Shown: piece by piece, positions 22,967 through 34,200 of the stretch
Position numbering within the stretch: the stretch's first letter is position 1
Layout of the letters: each line of letters starts with the position of its first letter
Assembly (NCBI GenBank): GCA_947652115.1
Contig: OX393569.1
Location: forward strand, 16,696,598 to 16,760,597
Source: Blastomussa wellsi
Taxonomy: Eukaryota > Cnidaria > Anthozoa > Scleractinia > Plerogyridae
DNA: 64,000 bases
Direction of reading: 5' to 3'
Translations under genes and position numbers: made by a program
The notes under the pieces: model-generated
What the model was told of the DNA's origin: nothing
Seen by the model: only the letters and a program-made list of their open reading frames with translations
Database searches by the model: none

Positions 22967-25900
22967 TTAACCAAGATCCTCATCGTCATCCTCGTCAACT
23001 TCTTCGTCAGGAGCACACTACATAAACAAAAAAAATGTGTGGTAGAAAAACATCTTAAAAGATGTGAAAGTGAATAATAGAAATTATAATATTCTTAGGT
23101 TGACTATCACTTGCTTTAGTTATTTTTTACAGGGGTGTGATAGGTGCATTTACACCTTTCTCCAAATACCCCCTCCCTCCGAAAAGTAAAAAAAACCTGT
23201 GAACATGGTCAACAACATTCTTGGAGAAACATTGCGAGAATAAATGGAAACCAGACAACATAATAAAGACTAACCAGGTATTCCACAAAGCAGACCTGTC
23301 CATCTTCATTAATGATCATGTATTGCAGTGAGAGGAATCCCCTACCATCCATCCTGATGGAAATTTTGCTTGAAAGCTGCAACGCCTTGGTAGATGGTTT
23401 CAGAAGGCTGATCCTGTACCTACATTTGGAGAGATTAATAATTACTTCATTGGTACTAATTTATATTTTTTTCAATCCATATGATGCGGAACCTTGAAGT
23501 TTATTTTACTCAGTGCAGACACAATGCATGGTCTATTTCCTAGTTAGTCTGATCATTACCAAAACTGTTCATTCAGATTGAATGTACGTATAACGGGCAC
23601 TTGCCATTAGTCAGGACTGGCCGAACAGACCAGTATGCATGAATATTAATAGGCCTTCCTTTTGACAGTTTTTCCTTATTTTCACAACATTTCATCAGAA
23701 GTGTGAATAAAATTTAGAAATTTACTTATCTGGCCAAAACGTTTTTTAGTTCTAACTAATGGTAAGCTCCCTTAGGGCGTGTTCGTTTGGGATCAATCCG
23801 GAATGAGAATAGTTGGAATAATGCGAGTAAGCATTTGTTTAGGAGCTATGCTCATTCCAGAATACCTGGATTTCCATTCCGGCTATTCCGCTTCCAGGAG
23901 CAGAATAGCCGGAATATATTCTTATTCTGGAATATCCCAAACGAAAGCGCCCTTAGATACCTGTTTGTCTGTGTTTGTTGACACTCAAAAGACTCCACCA
24001 TGTCAGAATCCTTGGGAAAATCTGACTGCAACATAATAACCAAAGGATAGTGACTTTTTTACAACTTGTATGAAAACACAAATTAATAACTGTTAGTACC
24101 AATTCCAGTAGCCTACCACTCGTGGACTACTCGTACCATGCAACTAAAATCCTCAGTATTGCTAGAATTGGTATCACAGAATCCTTTGTAATCCTTGTAG
24201 TACAAAGGCTGTGACTTTCAGCTTGAAACTGAATCTGGACCCACCCAGGTCACCAAAACCGCACAAAAGAACCCTATGCTTTCACTGAAGTCTGTTCTGA
24301 CCAGTGATGGAAAAGAATGACCATATCAACAAAGGAACTCAAGACAATATAGAATGTTCAGGAAAACATTAAAAATAGCTCCAAAACAAAGAAAACATTT
24401 TTTTGGAGGGGTGGGGGGAATAGTCTAAAATAACAACTTAAATTTTACCGGCTAATTTTGATGATAGACGCTTACATGGGTGCTGCCAGCATGACCAAAT
24501 GTTGACAGTCTGAAGTATGGATTGTCTGGTGACATCAGGATTTGAAGTACTTCACTTGTCATGTCCAGTTCACTGAAAGCTTCCTTCAAACACTCTGACT
24601 GCAGAATTATAGGTAAAGCAGCAAGTTGGTTCACAGTTAGCCTGCGAACAGGCTCCCCAATGGGGCTTTAGGTGAAGAAACTGTTTTCGGCTCCCTTCGC
24701 TTGCCAAATCCCCCCCTCCCCTCCAAACTTCCCCACTAGAGAGCCTGTTTGCAGGCTACTTCACAGTTAAGTTAATTTATTTATTTATATATTTTTAATG
24801 AACTTAAAATTGTTTTTCGTGGGTCCAACACTCTCATTGATAATGACAGTGCTTTGATAAATTTAATCATCAATAACGGTAAAGAAACTATTCACCTTAA
24901 ATGAAAGGGCGAGTAAGGCCTCGATGACAAATGTTCAAACAAGTTGCCTCTATTTGTTATGTACTACATGTAGGTGTACAACACTATGACTGCAGTTATT
25001 GTAAAATTGACATCTGTGTTTCCATACTTTCATAATAATCTTGTTGAGAACCTCTGTACTGCTAAAGTCAAAATCCAACATTTCATCAGGTTCTTGAGTC
25101 TGAATGCTGCAATCTGTGAGAACACCTCCCTCCTCTAGCCTGTAAATATACCTTGTAAAATTCATCAATAATTCAAAAGGAATAGATCCAATGAAAAGGT
25201 ACTATTCAGGTCACATGAATGCTCTGTAAACCCCAATACAGATCTCTACTGATTAAAATGCAAAACACAATGGAATCGATTAACAACACTATGCATTCAA
25301 TTTATTATTTCATTTCAAAAGTATGATATTCGCGAACATATTCGCGTCCGATCTGTATGGCTCACCTATCGGGTCGCCATTGTAAATGCCCATTCACAGG
25401 ATCTTTCAAAGGGAGCTCATACTGTATGTCATTATGTTGATTCGGATTTTTGCAATTCGCTACTAGAATGTTGTTTGTCTCACAAAGGGGGTGGGGGGGG
25501 GATCACGGGCATCCCAGGACCCCCTAGCTACGCCCTTGAAACAGATCTGTCGCTCATATTTTATCTACTACATCAAGCAGCAATTTTGGATACTAATTGG
25601 ATTATTGCGTAGTTGGCCAAGTTCTTCATTAAGCCAGGTGGGTAGTTGATATTTACATGAGAATAAGTGGAGATCCGTATCCTGCATAACACATTTTCAG
25701 CACAGTGCAGGTTCCAGTATCTTTAGAGGAACCAAATATATTCAGACATTCCTGAAAAAGGATGAAAATTAATAAGTAAACATTCTTGCAGAAGATTATG
25801 TAACAATGCATTTTGATCCCAAATATCTTAATTTTTTTTTCAACTTGATTTATCTCTATTAAGTTATCTTTCAATAAAAAGGGTTCACTTGAAAAATACA

Positions 25901-27971
25901 ATAACCAATCAAATTAACAGCTCAGTTATATGTCTGCCTTGTGAGGTGATTATCTAAATACCATGATTTGTTCAAACATAAGAATACCAGTCAAGCACAT
26001 TACTTGCGTCAAAAAGAGCAAAATGTCTTGCATTACTTAATACCTACTTTTATCTTTCAGTTATTTTCTGTTCAATGTACCATAGTAAACTAAAACATCA
26101 TTACCAAAAGCACATTTAGGTTTATCCTGAAGGTGGCGCTCTCCTCTTTGAAAATATATTCTTGAAATATTCCACACTGCACAAATGCATTGGCCTGCAC
26201 ACACTTGGAATCCTCAACTGTCACCTTGATTCCATTGCTACTCACAAAACAGGTGGCTGACTGTTAACAATAACAGCTAACTGTTAAAAATAACAGCCAA
26301 TTTACTCCCTATGAAAGCAATGGTCTTGTAATAAGCCACACCCACAAGTTTGAGCTAAAAATTTCAGCATCAAGGTGTGGCTTATACACAAGTTTTTACA
26401 GTATTTATTATTGGGAGGCACCCTTAGTAGCAACTTATCCTGAATCAGTAGCCAGTGGTCCAAATGCTTATATGCTAATCTCCATAATACAAAGTGGCCA
26501 AAGGAGCATTTCTAGCATGTCATCAGAGATCATTGTAATTTGCATACACAGGTGATCCTTGCTTGTGAAGTGTGTGAGCCTCACATGCCCATAGCGCATG
26601 TCTCTCTCCATTCTCCCTCACCATTTTTGCACTTGCTCCAGACCTTTCTTTCGAATATTGACAGTCACTCATGTTCGCAAAAAATACAACTGTTTTGCAG
26701 TCTACTGGAAAGAATGCGTGCTTTCTTATTCCTTATGGACCTTCCTGCAGAGCAAGGTCCTAGATGCTGTTTTCGTTCCTTTTCTCATTTACCTCCCTTT
26801 CATTGGTTCCCAGTCCTCTCTGAGCGGAGTTGCCCACAGAGGAGTTATATATTTTGGTTGGTTGACATATTGGTTGTACCACTGACCAAAGATCAAATTC
26901 TTTACTCCTACAAACTTTTTATGTGATATTTCCACCTTTCAATTAACAGTCCAAGATCTGTGCCCTGATTCACCCTTAGCAACCTTTAATTCCCAAGATG
27001 GTCAACAGCCAAATTCTCCTTGCAAAGTTAGCACATAGTCAAGTTTTGTGAGAATAAAGATTAAGATCACCTTGGGATCAAGTTTTAAAAGGCCCTAGTC
27101 AGTCACACATGCGAGATGTTCAGTGCTATATTTTACGCGGAGCATGTCAGAATGAAAGAGATCACTGACAAACTTGCAAAAGGTACCTTAAACCCTTCCA
27201 GTAATATAATTTATAGCAATGCAATAAGATTTCGCTTCACCATTCGTAGCTTTTATGGCACTGAAAATGGTGGAGGTTGATTAGGGCACTTTAAGTTCTG
27301 CTATTGCCGGTTTGCCAGGCGTGTAAATGGGTACCAGTGAAATACTGCTGGGAGCTAGCATCCCATCTAGGCCAAGGTGCATTCCATGAGAAGCTCACAC
27401 CAAAGAATCCCCGAATGTACGCCAAGATATTAAAGGATTGTATGGAAAAAGGTAAAGATTCACGTCAAAGATCTTCGGCGTAACTTGCACGGAATGCAGT
27501 CTGGCATCTAGGGGGGAGTAGAAATATTCCAAGCCAATTAATGCTACTGAAACAGTATAGGTAACTTGGCTCAAGGCTTTAGCAATCCCAAGGGATTCAA
27601 ATGACAATAAGCGTGGCGGCCATATTGATGATGAAACAAAAGAGACTAACCAGAAATCTTTTGTGCATATCATCCAACATGGCGCCCATGATGTCGATCA
27701 CTTGCAACCAATAATACCACTAAACCCTCACGGGTAACGAGAATTCATATTGCCATCATTTTCTGCAAAATCTTCCCTTGTCTTGCTTCCAAGAAATGAA
27801 ATTACATCAAAAAGGTGCACCGTTTACTCTGCAAATACAATAATCTAAAAAGCTAACCTCTTTGAAATGTACAGCTTTCAGGATGTTGAGGAGATTCCTC
27901 GCGTTGTCCAACTTGGCCACAAGAATGTAACGACTATCATCACTGCTGCTTTGTTGTGTGAGCCTAGACAT
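22967..27971 (-). CDS. RAD1: RAD1, 9-1-1 checkpoint clamp subunit (complete, 8 exons, 286 aa)
   Basis: Exons in reading order: 27971-27858, 26260-26105, 25751-25657, 25139-25028, 24598-24476, 24025-23961, 23419-23275, 23017-22967. Coding sum is 861 bp, all phases close, and TAA is at 22969-22967. Human RAD1 has 282 aa. Near-identical blocks to the human protein include LDNARNLLNILKAVHF (about 21-36), VTVEDSKCVQANAF, FRINLNVLL, EAFSELDMTSEVLQI, YFRLSTFGHAGS, FPKDSD, ISLLKPSTKAL and RGFLSLQYMI. The C-terminus is CAPDEEV followed by an acidic tail. RAD1 joins RAD9 and HUS1 in a PCNA-like ring loaded at damaged DNA to activate ATR signalling. The clamp-fold regions and the whole length are intact, so the gene looks functional. 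Some introns contain MITEs. Confidence 0.96.
23775..23952. mobile_element. Harbinger-like MITE abutting the RAD1 exon 6 splice donor
   Basis: Inverted ends GGGCGTGTTCGTTTGGGAT and ATCCCAAACGAAAGCGCCC are flanked by TTA on both sides (23772-23774 and 23953-23955), the three-base duplication of PIF/Harbinger elements. The right TTA overlaps the last base of the RAD1 intron 6 donor hexamer (23960-23955). The interior is rich in GGAAT/ATTCC. Confidence 0.8.
24638..24759. mobile_element. hAT-like MITE with 8-bp target duplication, RAD1 intron 4
   Basis: Ends TAGCCTGCGAACAGGCTC and GAGCCTGTTTGCAGGCTA are inverted. The octamer TTCACAGT flanks both sides (24630-24637 and 24760-24767), as expected for hAT transposition. 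It lies about 40 bp upstream of the RAD1 exon 5 acceptor. Confidence 0.85.
25400..25560. repeat. Dispersed repeat fragment with poly-G run, RAD1 intron 3
   Basis: GTTGATTCGGATTTTTGCA, CTCACAAAGGGGGTGG and CATCCCAGGACCCCCTAG are the reverse complement of phrases at about 40120-40310 in a CABIN1 intron, so the two are copies of one family in opposite orientation. Confidence 0.55.
27085..27294. mobile_element. TTAA-flanked MITE, family A, copy 3, RAD1 intron 1
   Basis: TTAA at 27085-27088 and 27291-27294. Ends AAGGCCCTAGTCAGTCA and TGATTAGGGCACT. It shares CTGAAAATGGTGGAGG with copy 2. A SINE body fragment follows at about 27310-27570. Confidence 0.7.
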
Positions 27972-28269
27972 CTCATTTAACACCCTGTATTGCTTTGATT
28001 CCAAAAAACATTCAAATTGGAATGTGCAATCAAAATAATCCAAAATCAAGATCTTTGAAAACCCCGCGAACATCCGCCATCTTTGTAGTGAGGTGTGCGT
28101 GGAGTCTGGAACTAGCGCTTTGTAGCCATGCCAGAAGAGCTTAGTGACCTTTCCCGTCAAGGAAAATGGAGGATTTATTCGTACACTTTTCAGCTGAAAA
28201 TTACCCCATTTTTGTAGTGTAAACAAGTGTAACAAATAGTACCTGAATTATACTGTGGGGAAAGCGACG
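27972..28269. promoter_or_regulatory. Candidate bidirectional promoter of RAD1 and CABIN1
   Basis: Only 298 bp separate the RAD1 ATG (minus strand, 27971) from the CABIN1 ATG (28270). CCGCCATCTT at 28074-28083 matches the YY1-type element common in animal housekeeping promoters. No TATA box is convincing. Shared control is inferred from spacing. Confidence 0.55.
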
Positions 28270-28272
28270 ATG
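28270..28272 (+). CDS. CABIN1: CABIN1 exon 1: coding part is the ATG alone
   Basis: GCGACGATG is followed directly by the donor GTATGT, and exon 2 begins ATT CGT CTG in phase 0. The joined start MIRLCALN matches the human start MIRIAALN. No other ATG gives this N-terminus, so the start codon is separated from the rest of the protein by a 95-bp intron. Confidence 0.8.
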
Positions 28273-31200
28273 GTATGTTGGAGTTGTTTGTACGTGTTGT
28301 TTTGGCAGCTCCGTCAATAAGTTTTTCAGAAGGAGGTTCTCATAATTTGCTGATAACAATTTTTCAGATTCGTCTGTGTGCACTGAATGATGATTCAAGC
28401 GAGGAGAGTGATCATGAACCCACTCAAGAAAGTGTCAATCAAGCCAAGGTAGGAAATTTAATTTGATTAACTAGAATAAATATTGCGCCGCAGTCGGTCT
28501 CTTTTATTAAGGAACAGTGACATTAACTAGAGTTTTTTTAATTACATGGTGTACATGACAATAGAAGATATTTGTTTACAAACATTGTTTTTGTTATTTA
28601 AATTGACAACAACTTAAACAAAAGAGCTCTTTGTTTCATAGCCAATAGTTTTCTGGTTGGCACATTAATAACAATGGGTGACGTCACCGATATCTTCTCT
28701 ATCAGAGAAACACACATACTCTGCATTTTGTATGCTGGTTAATAACTACAAATATCTATAGAGGAAGCCATATCAGCGGGTCCTCTATTCATGATGAATT
28801 AGAATTTTAAAATGTTGGTTTTCAAGAGGGAGGAAAATCGGGGAACCCAGGGAAAACCCTCAGAGCGAGGCAAGAACAGACCACAAACTCAACCCACATA
28901 TGGTACCAGGCCAAACTTAAATCTGGGCCACACTGGTGGCAGGTGAGCTCTCTTACCACAGCACCATCCCCACTTTCCTACAAAAATAGTTTTTGTTTTC
29001 CTGCAAGCAGTCCCTTTCCAGCTAATGCACCTATCAATGTAGGTTGTTGTTCATAGGTGGGGGATCTGACAGTAGCTATTGTCCAGTAGGGGGGACTTTT
29101 GACCGTTTATTGGACTTTTGAGCAGCATTTTATTGACTTTTAGTGACACTTTTGACCATCACCATCTGCAATATTGCCTACAATTGCCCTGGGGCAGGGC
29201 ACCTGAAAAGAAAATCTCAACTCAGTTCAAATCCCCACCTATACCTTCACCCCCCTCCCCCAGAATTTACATTGATAGGTGCATGTGTGCAAGAGTGCAC
29301 ACAGGGTATATAATACTTCCTAGTTTTTCTAAGAGGTGAGTGAATTTTCTGAGTTAAATTCTTCTACTATACAGTGAATTTCCTGAACAGAACACCCAGG
29401 GCTCAACATCTCTAGTAATCTCACAGTCTACATAGAGTTATGACTTTTAAAAGTGCATCACCATCAAAGGTGTGTTTATGTTATAGGAATCAGAGGCTTT
29501 GGAGCTATACAACAAAGGCCTGGCTTTGCAGCAGAAAGGAGATTATGGTGCATCTGAGGAAGCATACAATCAGTTGCTAAATTCTGCTTTGGTCAAAGAG
29601 GTTAGCATTTCGTTTTAGAGATAGTTGCATTTTTGTATTATGCAAATGAGCAACGCGATGATGTAATATATTGTTCCACGAAGCGATAAAGCACTGAATC
29701 AAGAATAGCTCTAGAAATATCGGAGCAGTGTTTTTCAAACTTGGCACCGGAAAAGTACATCGCTAAAGAAACAAAACGACACCCATTGTGCCATTGCCAT
29801 GGCAACACTCTTGGCTCCAGTCTCTCTGTGTCAAAAAACAAATATCTCCATTAATTTGCAATCCTTTGATGAAGGTTCTGCTTGGAACACATGTGGTGCC
29901 CATATCATCTTGTTTATCTCATATTAGCTTGTTTGGAGTGGATGATCCTTGGTTACAGTGCTACGCGCCTTACCGTTGCAACTCGAGAAAGTTTTTGATT
30001 AAATTTTGACATCTTTTTGACCACTTAAAAGTGAGGCAGCCAATCAGAACATGAGAATTTCCAAGGGCGGAGATATCAAATTATAAGTCCATTCACTCCT
30101 TTGGGAATTTACATTCTCATGTTCTGGTTGGCTGGCTCGCTTTGAAGTTAGCAAAAAGTTGTCAAAAAGATGTCAAAATTTAATCAAAAACTTTCTCGAG
30201 TGGCAACGGTAAGGCGCGTAGCACTGTAAGACAAAAACTGGAAATATCACTTTTAATTATAATAGGTTTCGATGCTAAACTGTTGCCATTGTAGTGGTAT
30301 AACGGGTGATGTATATTATTAAGATTATGATTATCTTATTATTATTATTATTATTATTATTATTGTTATTATTATTATGTAGAGGTGTAGAAAAGACAGT
30401 TTTTAATAATGCTCATGTTTATTGATTTGAATGACCTTTCAAAGACTGAACTGCCTGAAAACGTTGCTGTCAGTTATAATATTTTGATTGCATTTCCTGT
30501 TAGCTATAGGTGAAAAGGTTTCCTCCAATTAGCATTTCCCAGGTGAAATGTTTTGTATTTAAATAGCGAATAATTACCAATTGAAATTATTGTCAGCAAT
30601 GGAAAAGAATGGGTGTGTTTGTCATTGATAGGCTCCTCCACCAGATGAAGATGCAGGCTTGGTCGAGCCTGGTCATGTCTTAAAATATTCAGCTTACAAA
30701 AATCTGGCTTCACTGGCAGAGAAGAGAGAACAGTGGGAGAAATCAATAGATGCCTACCTCCAGGTGAGATTCTTATGTCTTCATGATCCTGGGCACTTGC
30801 AGTCAAATCACTACAACAGTAACTTTTTCTGCAAGACTTATAAGAACTTGACACTGTATGATAGTCTGAAAGCATGTTTTGATAAAACAGTGGAATGGTT
30901 TATCCAGCCTTGGTGTTTTGCTTATGCATATAGGTCTGGTGTAGGAGTTTTTTTAAATTAATGGACAGGAGTAACATTGCCAATGTTGTGCCAGACCATC
31001 CCCCAAAATAATGAAATCAATGCTCCAGTCCTCATTCAGTATTATATTTTGTATGTGATATGGCACAGGTGAAGAAATGTTATTAATAGCAAGAGGTCTC
31101 TTGACATCCACTTCATACTTTGAACAGATATAACACTTTTGATTAATAGATCTTGTTCTTTTTACAGGCTGTTGCACTTGATGATTCAGATGTCACTGTG

Positions 31201-34200
31201 TGGTATCATCTTGGAGTAGTAGCTCTGAAGACGTTTGACCTTTGCCTGGCTCGGCACTCATTTGAAGAGGTTTGTAGTTTCTGTTTAAAATCACAAGTAC
31301 ACTGTGCCAGAGGAAAAGAATGTGTAAATGTATTTAGATGCTGCATGTTATTTGATGAGTGGGGCTGGTGTAATGTTGGAGCAGAGTTGGTGAAGTGTTT
31401 GTGGTTGTGTTAGTGAGGGTTGAAGTAGGATCAGAGCTGGGTTGTCTGTGAGAAGGGTTGATACTATATTGGAGCTGGTTTGGTACTGTATTGGAGTAGG
31501 GTTGGTACTGTGTTGGAGCAGGAGTGCTAATGTATAACTGTTAGAGCTGGTTTGCTGCAGTGTGGGAGCAAGGTTAGTACTATGTTGGAGCAGGGACCTT
31601 GGTACTGTCTGGAACAGGGTTGGCAGTGTGTTAGAGCAGGGTTGGCACTGTCTTGGAGCTGGGTTGGTACTGTGTTGGAGCAGGAATGATACTTTGTTGG
31701 AGTAGGTGTGTTGGTACTGTGTTAACGTTGGGTTGCTGCAGTGTAGGAGCAGGATTGGTTCTTTGTTGGAACAAGCTTGGCACTGTTGGAGCAGGGTTGG
31801 TACTGTGTTGGAGTAGGGTTGGCTCTGTGTTGGAGCAGGTTTGGTACTGTGTTGGAGCTGGGTTGCTGCAGTGTAGGAGCAGGATTGCGACTATGTTGGA
31901 GCAAGCTTGGCACTGTTGGAGCAGGGTTGGTACTGTGTTGGAGCAGGATTGGTTCTGTGTTGGAGCAGGATTGGTACTGTGTTAGAGCTGGGTTGCTGCA
32001 GTGTAGGAGCAGGATTGGTTCTGTGTTGGAGTAGGGTTGGCTCTGTGTTGGAGCAGGTTTGGTACTGTGTTAGAGCTGGGTTGCTGCAATGTACGAGCAG
32101 GATTGCGACTATGTTGGAGCGAGCTTGGCACTGTTGGAGCAGGGTTGGTACTGTGTTGGAGCAGGATTGGTTCTGTGTTGGAGCAGGATTGGTACTGTGT
32201 TAGAGCTGGGTTGCTGCAGTGTAGGAGCAGGATTGGTTCTGTGTGGGAGCAAGGTTGGTACTGTGTTTGAGTAGGACTGATTCCGGGGTTGAGCAGAGTC
32301 GGTATGGTGTTTGAGCAGGATTGGTACTGTTTTGGAGTAGGGTTGGTATGCTGTTGAAGCAGGATCGGTGCTGTGTTGGAGCAGTGTTGCTACAGTGTAG
32401 GAGCTGGATTGGTAATGTCTTGGAGCAGGGTTGGTGTGGTGTTGGAGCAGGATTGGCACTGTGTTGGAGCAGGGTTGCTGCAGTTTAGGAATAGGATTGG
32501 TACTGTGTTGGTGCAGGGTTGGTGCTGTGTTAGAGCAGGATTGGCACTATGTTGGAGAAGAATTGGTACTTTGTTGGAGCAGGATTGATACAGTGTTAGA
32601 TAAGGGTTGGTATGGTGTTGGAGCAGGGTTGGCACTGTGGTAGAGCAGGGTTGATAATATGTTGGAGCAGGATTGACAGTGTTGGAGGTAATATGTTGGA
32701 GCAGGGTTGGCACTGTTGGAGCAGGGTTGGTACTACATTGGAGCAGGGCTGGCACTGTGTTAGAGCTGGTTGGCACTGTGTTGGAACAGGGTCGGTAATA
32801 TGTTGGAACTGGATTGGCACTGTAGAAGCGTAGGCCTGGCACTGTGTTGGAGCAGGCTTGTTACTGTGTTGGAGTAGGCTTAGCACAGTGTTGGAGCTGT
32901 GTTTGGTACTCTATTAGAGCAGGATTGAAAATGTGTTAGAGCTGGGTGGCTATAGTGTCTGGAGCTGGGCTGGTACTATTGTTAGGGCAAGGTTGTTACT
33001 GTATTGGAACAGAGCTGATACTGTGGGGTAGTGTCCATGTCCAACCATTTCATCTCAGATGTGTCTTTGATATTATCTGTTAGGTTATATCCATGGTCCT
33101 AAGCCTATGCTAGTGGGAAGTGCAGTGACCTAATGGCTAGTGCACTGGACTCCGGATCAGACAGTCCGGGGTCACTGTGCTATGTTCTTAGGCAAGAAAC
33201 TTTTACTCTCACAGTGCCTCTTTTCACCCGGGTGTATAAATGGGTACCGGCGAATTTACGGCGGGGAGTAACACCGTGATGGACTAGCATCCCATCCAGG
33301 GGGGAGTAGAAATACTCTCAGTCGCTTCATGCTAAGGAAACTGGGATAAGCTCTGGTGGTATGGGCCACTAGGCTTGACGCATACTTTGCCTTTTTTTGC
33401 CTAAGCCTATGCTGTGTCAACCAATAGTGTTTATTAACAAACATCATTTTTCAGTTTTTCATTCATTTGATACATAATTTTGTGTCATTTTTTCCATATG
33501 ATTATACTTTTAGGGGTTAAAGTGTAATGCAAAGCACTGGCCTTGTTTAGACTTGCTCTGCACAGTGTTGTATGCTGTTGGGGATTACTACAGTAAGTAC
33601 ATCAGACAGCTGTGTAAAATTTGCTTCTCGTCAGCACCTCAATGTATGATATAATATGATGATCTTCCATTACATGAAGTCACTAGTAACTAAAGAATTA
33701 TGCCACTTTCCCGATATGGGAAGGAACTGCAGGAGCTATTTGTCAGGTTTGACCAATAATGTACTTTTTTCAATTTATACCCGCATGTGGAGATAGGCAA
33801 TGTGAGGGCAAAGTATGTTGGTTCTTAAACAAGAACCTTATTAGAGTAAACACTCTTTATCCTCTTCCAATCAAGTTGTACACAAACATATTGTCAAACC
33901 AATGTACTCAAACAGCAGTGGATGTATTTAGGCCCATGTTGCATAGCCCTCTCCATGCATCATGTACCTGCAAGTGATGAAAGCAAATATTTGTATTATA
34001 ATTTTCTGCCATTACAGCCTGTCTTGTTATGATTTCAAAGGCTTTGGAGAGAGATGAGGAATACCTTAAAGGTGATTATACATTTTAATTAAAACATGTA
34101 CTAGGTAGGTGTGACCCAATTTTTGGTACTAAACTGAGGAATTTGTAACTTTTTCTTATCAGGCATAGCTTTGAAGAATCAGATCTTTTCTGAAGAGCCT

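Noticed and set aside
26540..26926. 128-aa plus-strand ORF in the spacer between RAD1 exons
   Set aside because: No homology recognised, overlaps another ORF in a second frame, and lies in RAD1 intron 1; codon use looks random.
31653..32886. Series of overlapping 60-150 aa ORFs on both strands
   Set aside because: They are products of the 21-bp minisatellite, which has no stops in most frames. They lie inside CABIN1 intron 5 with no splice support.
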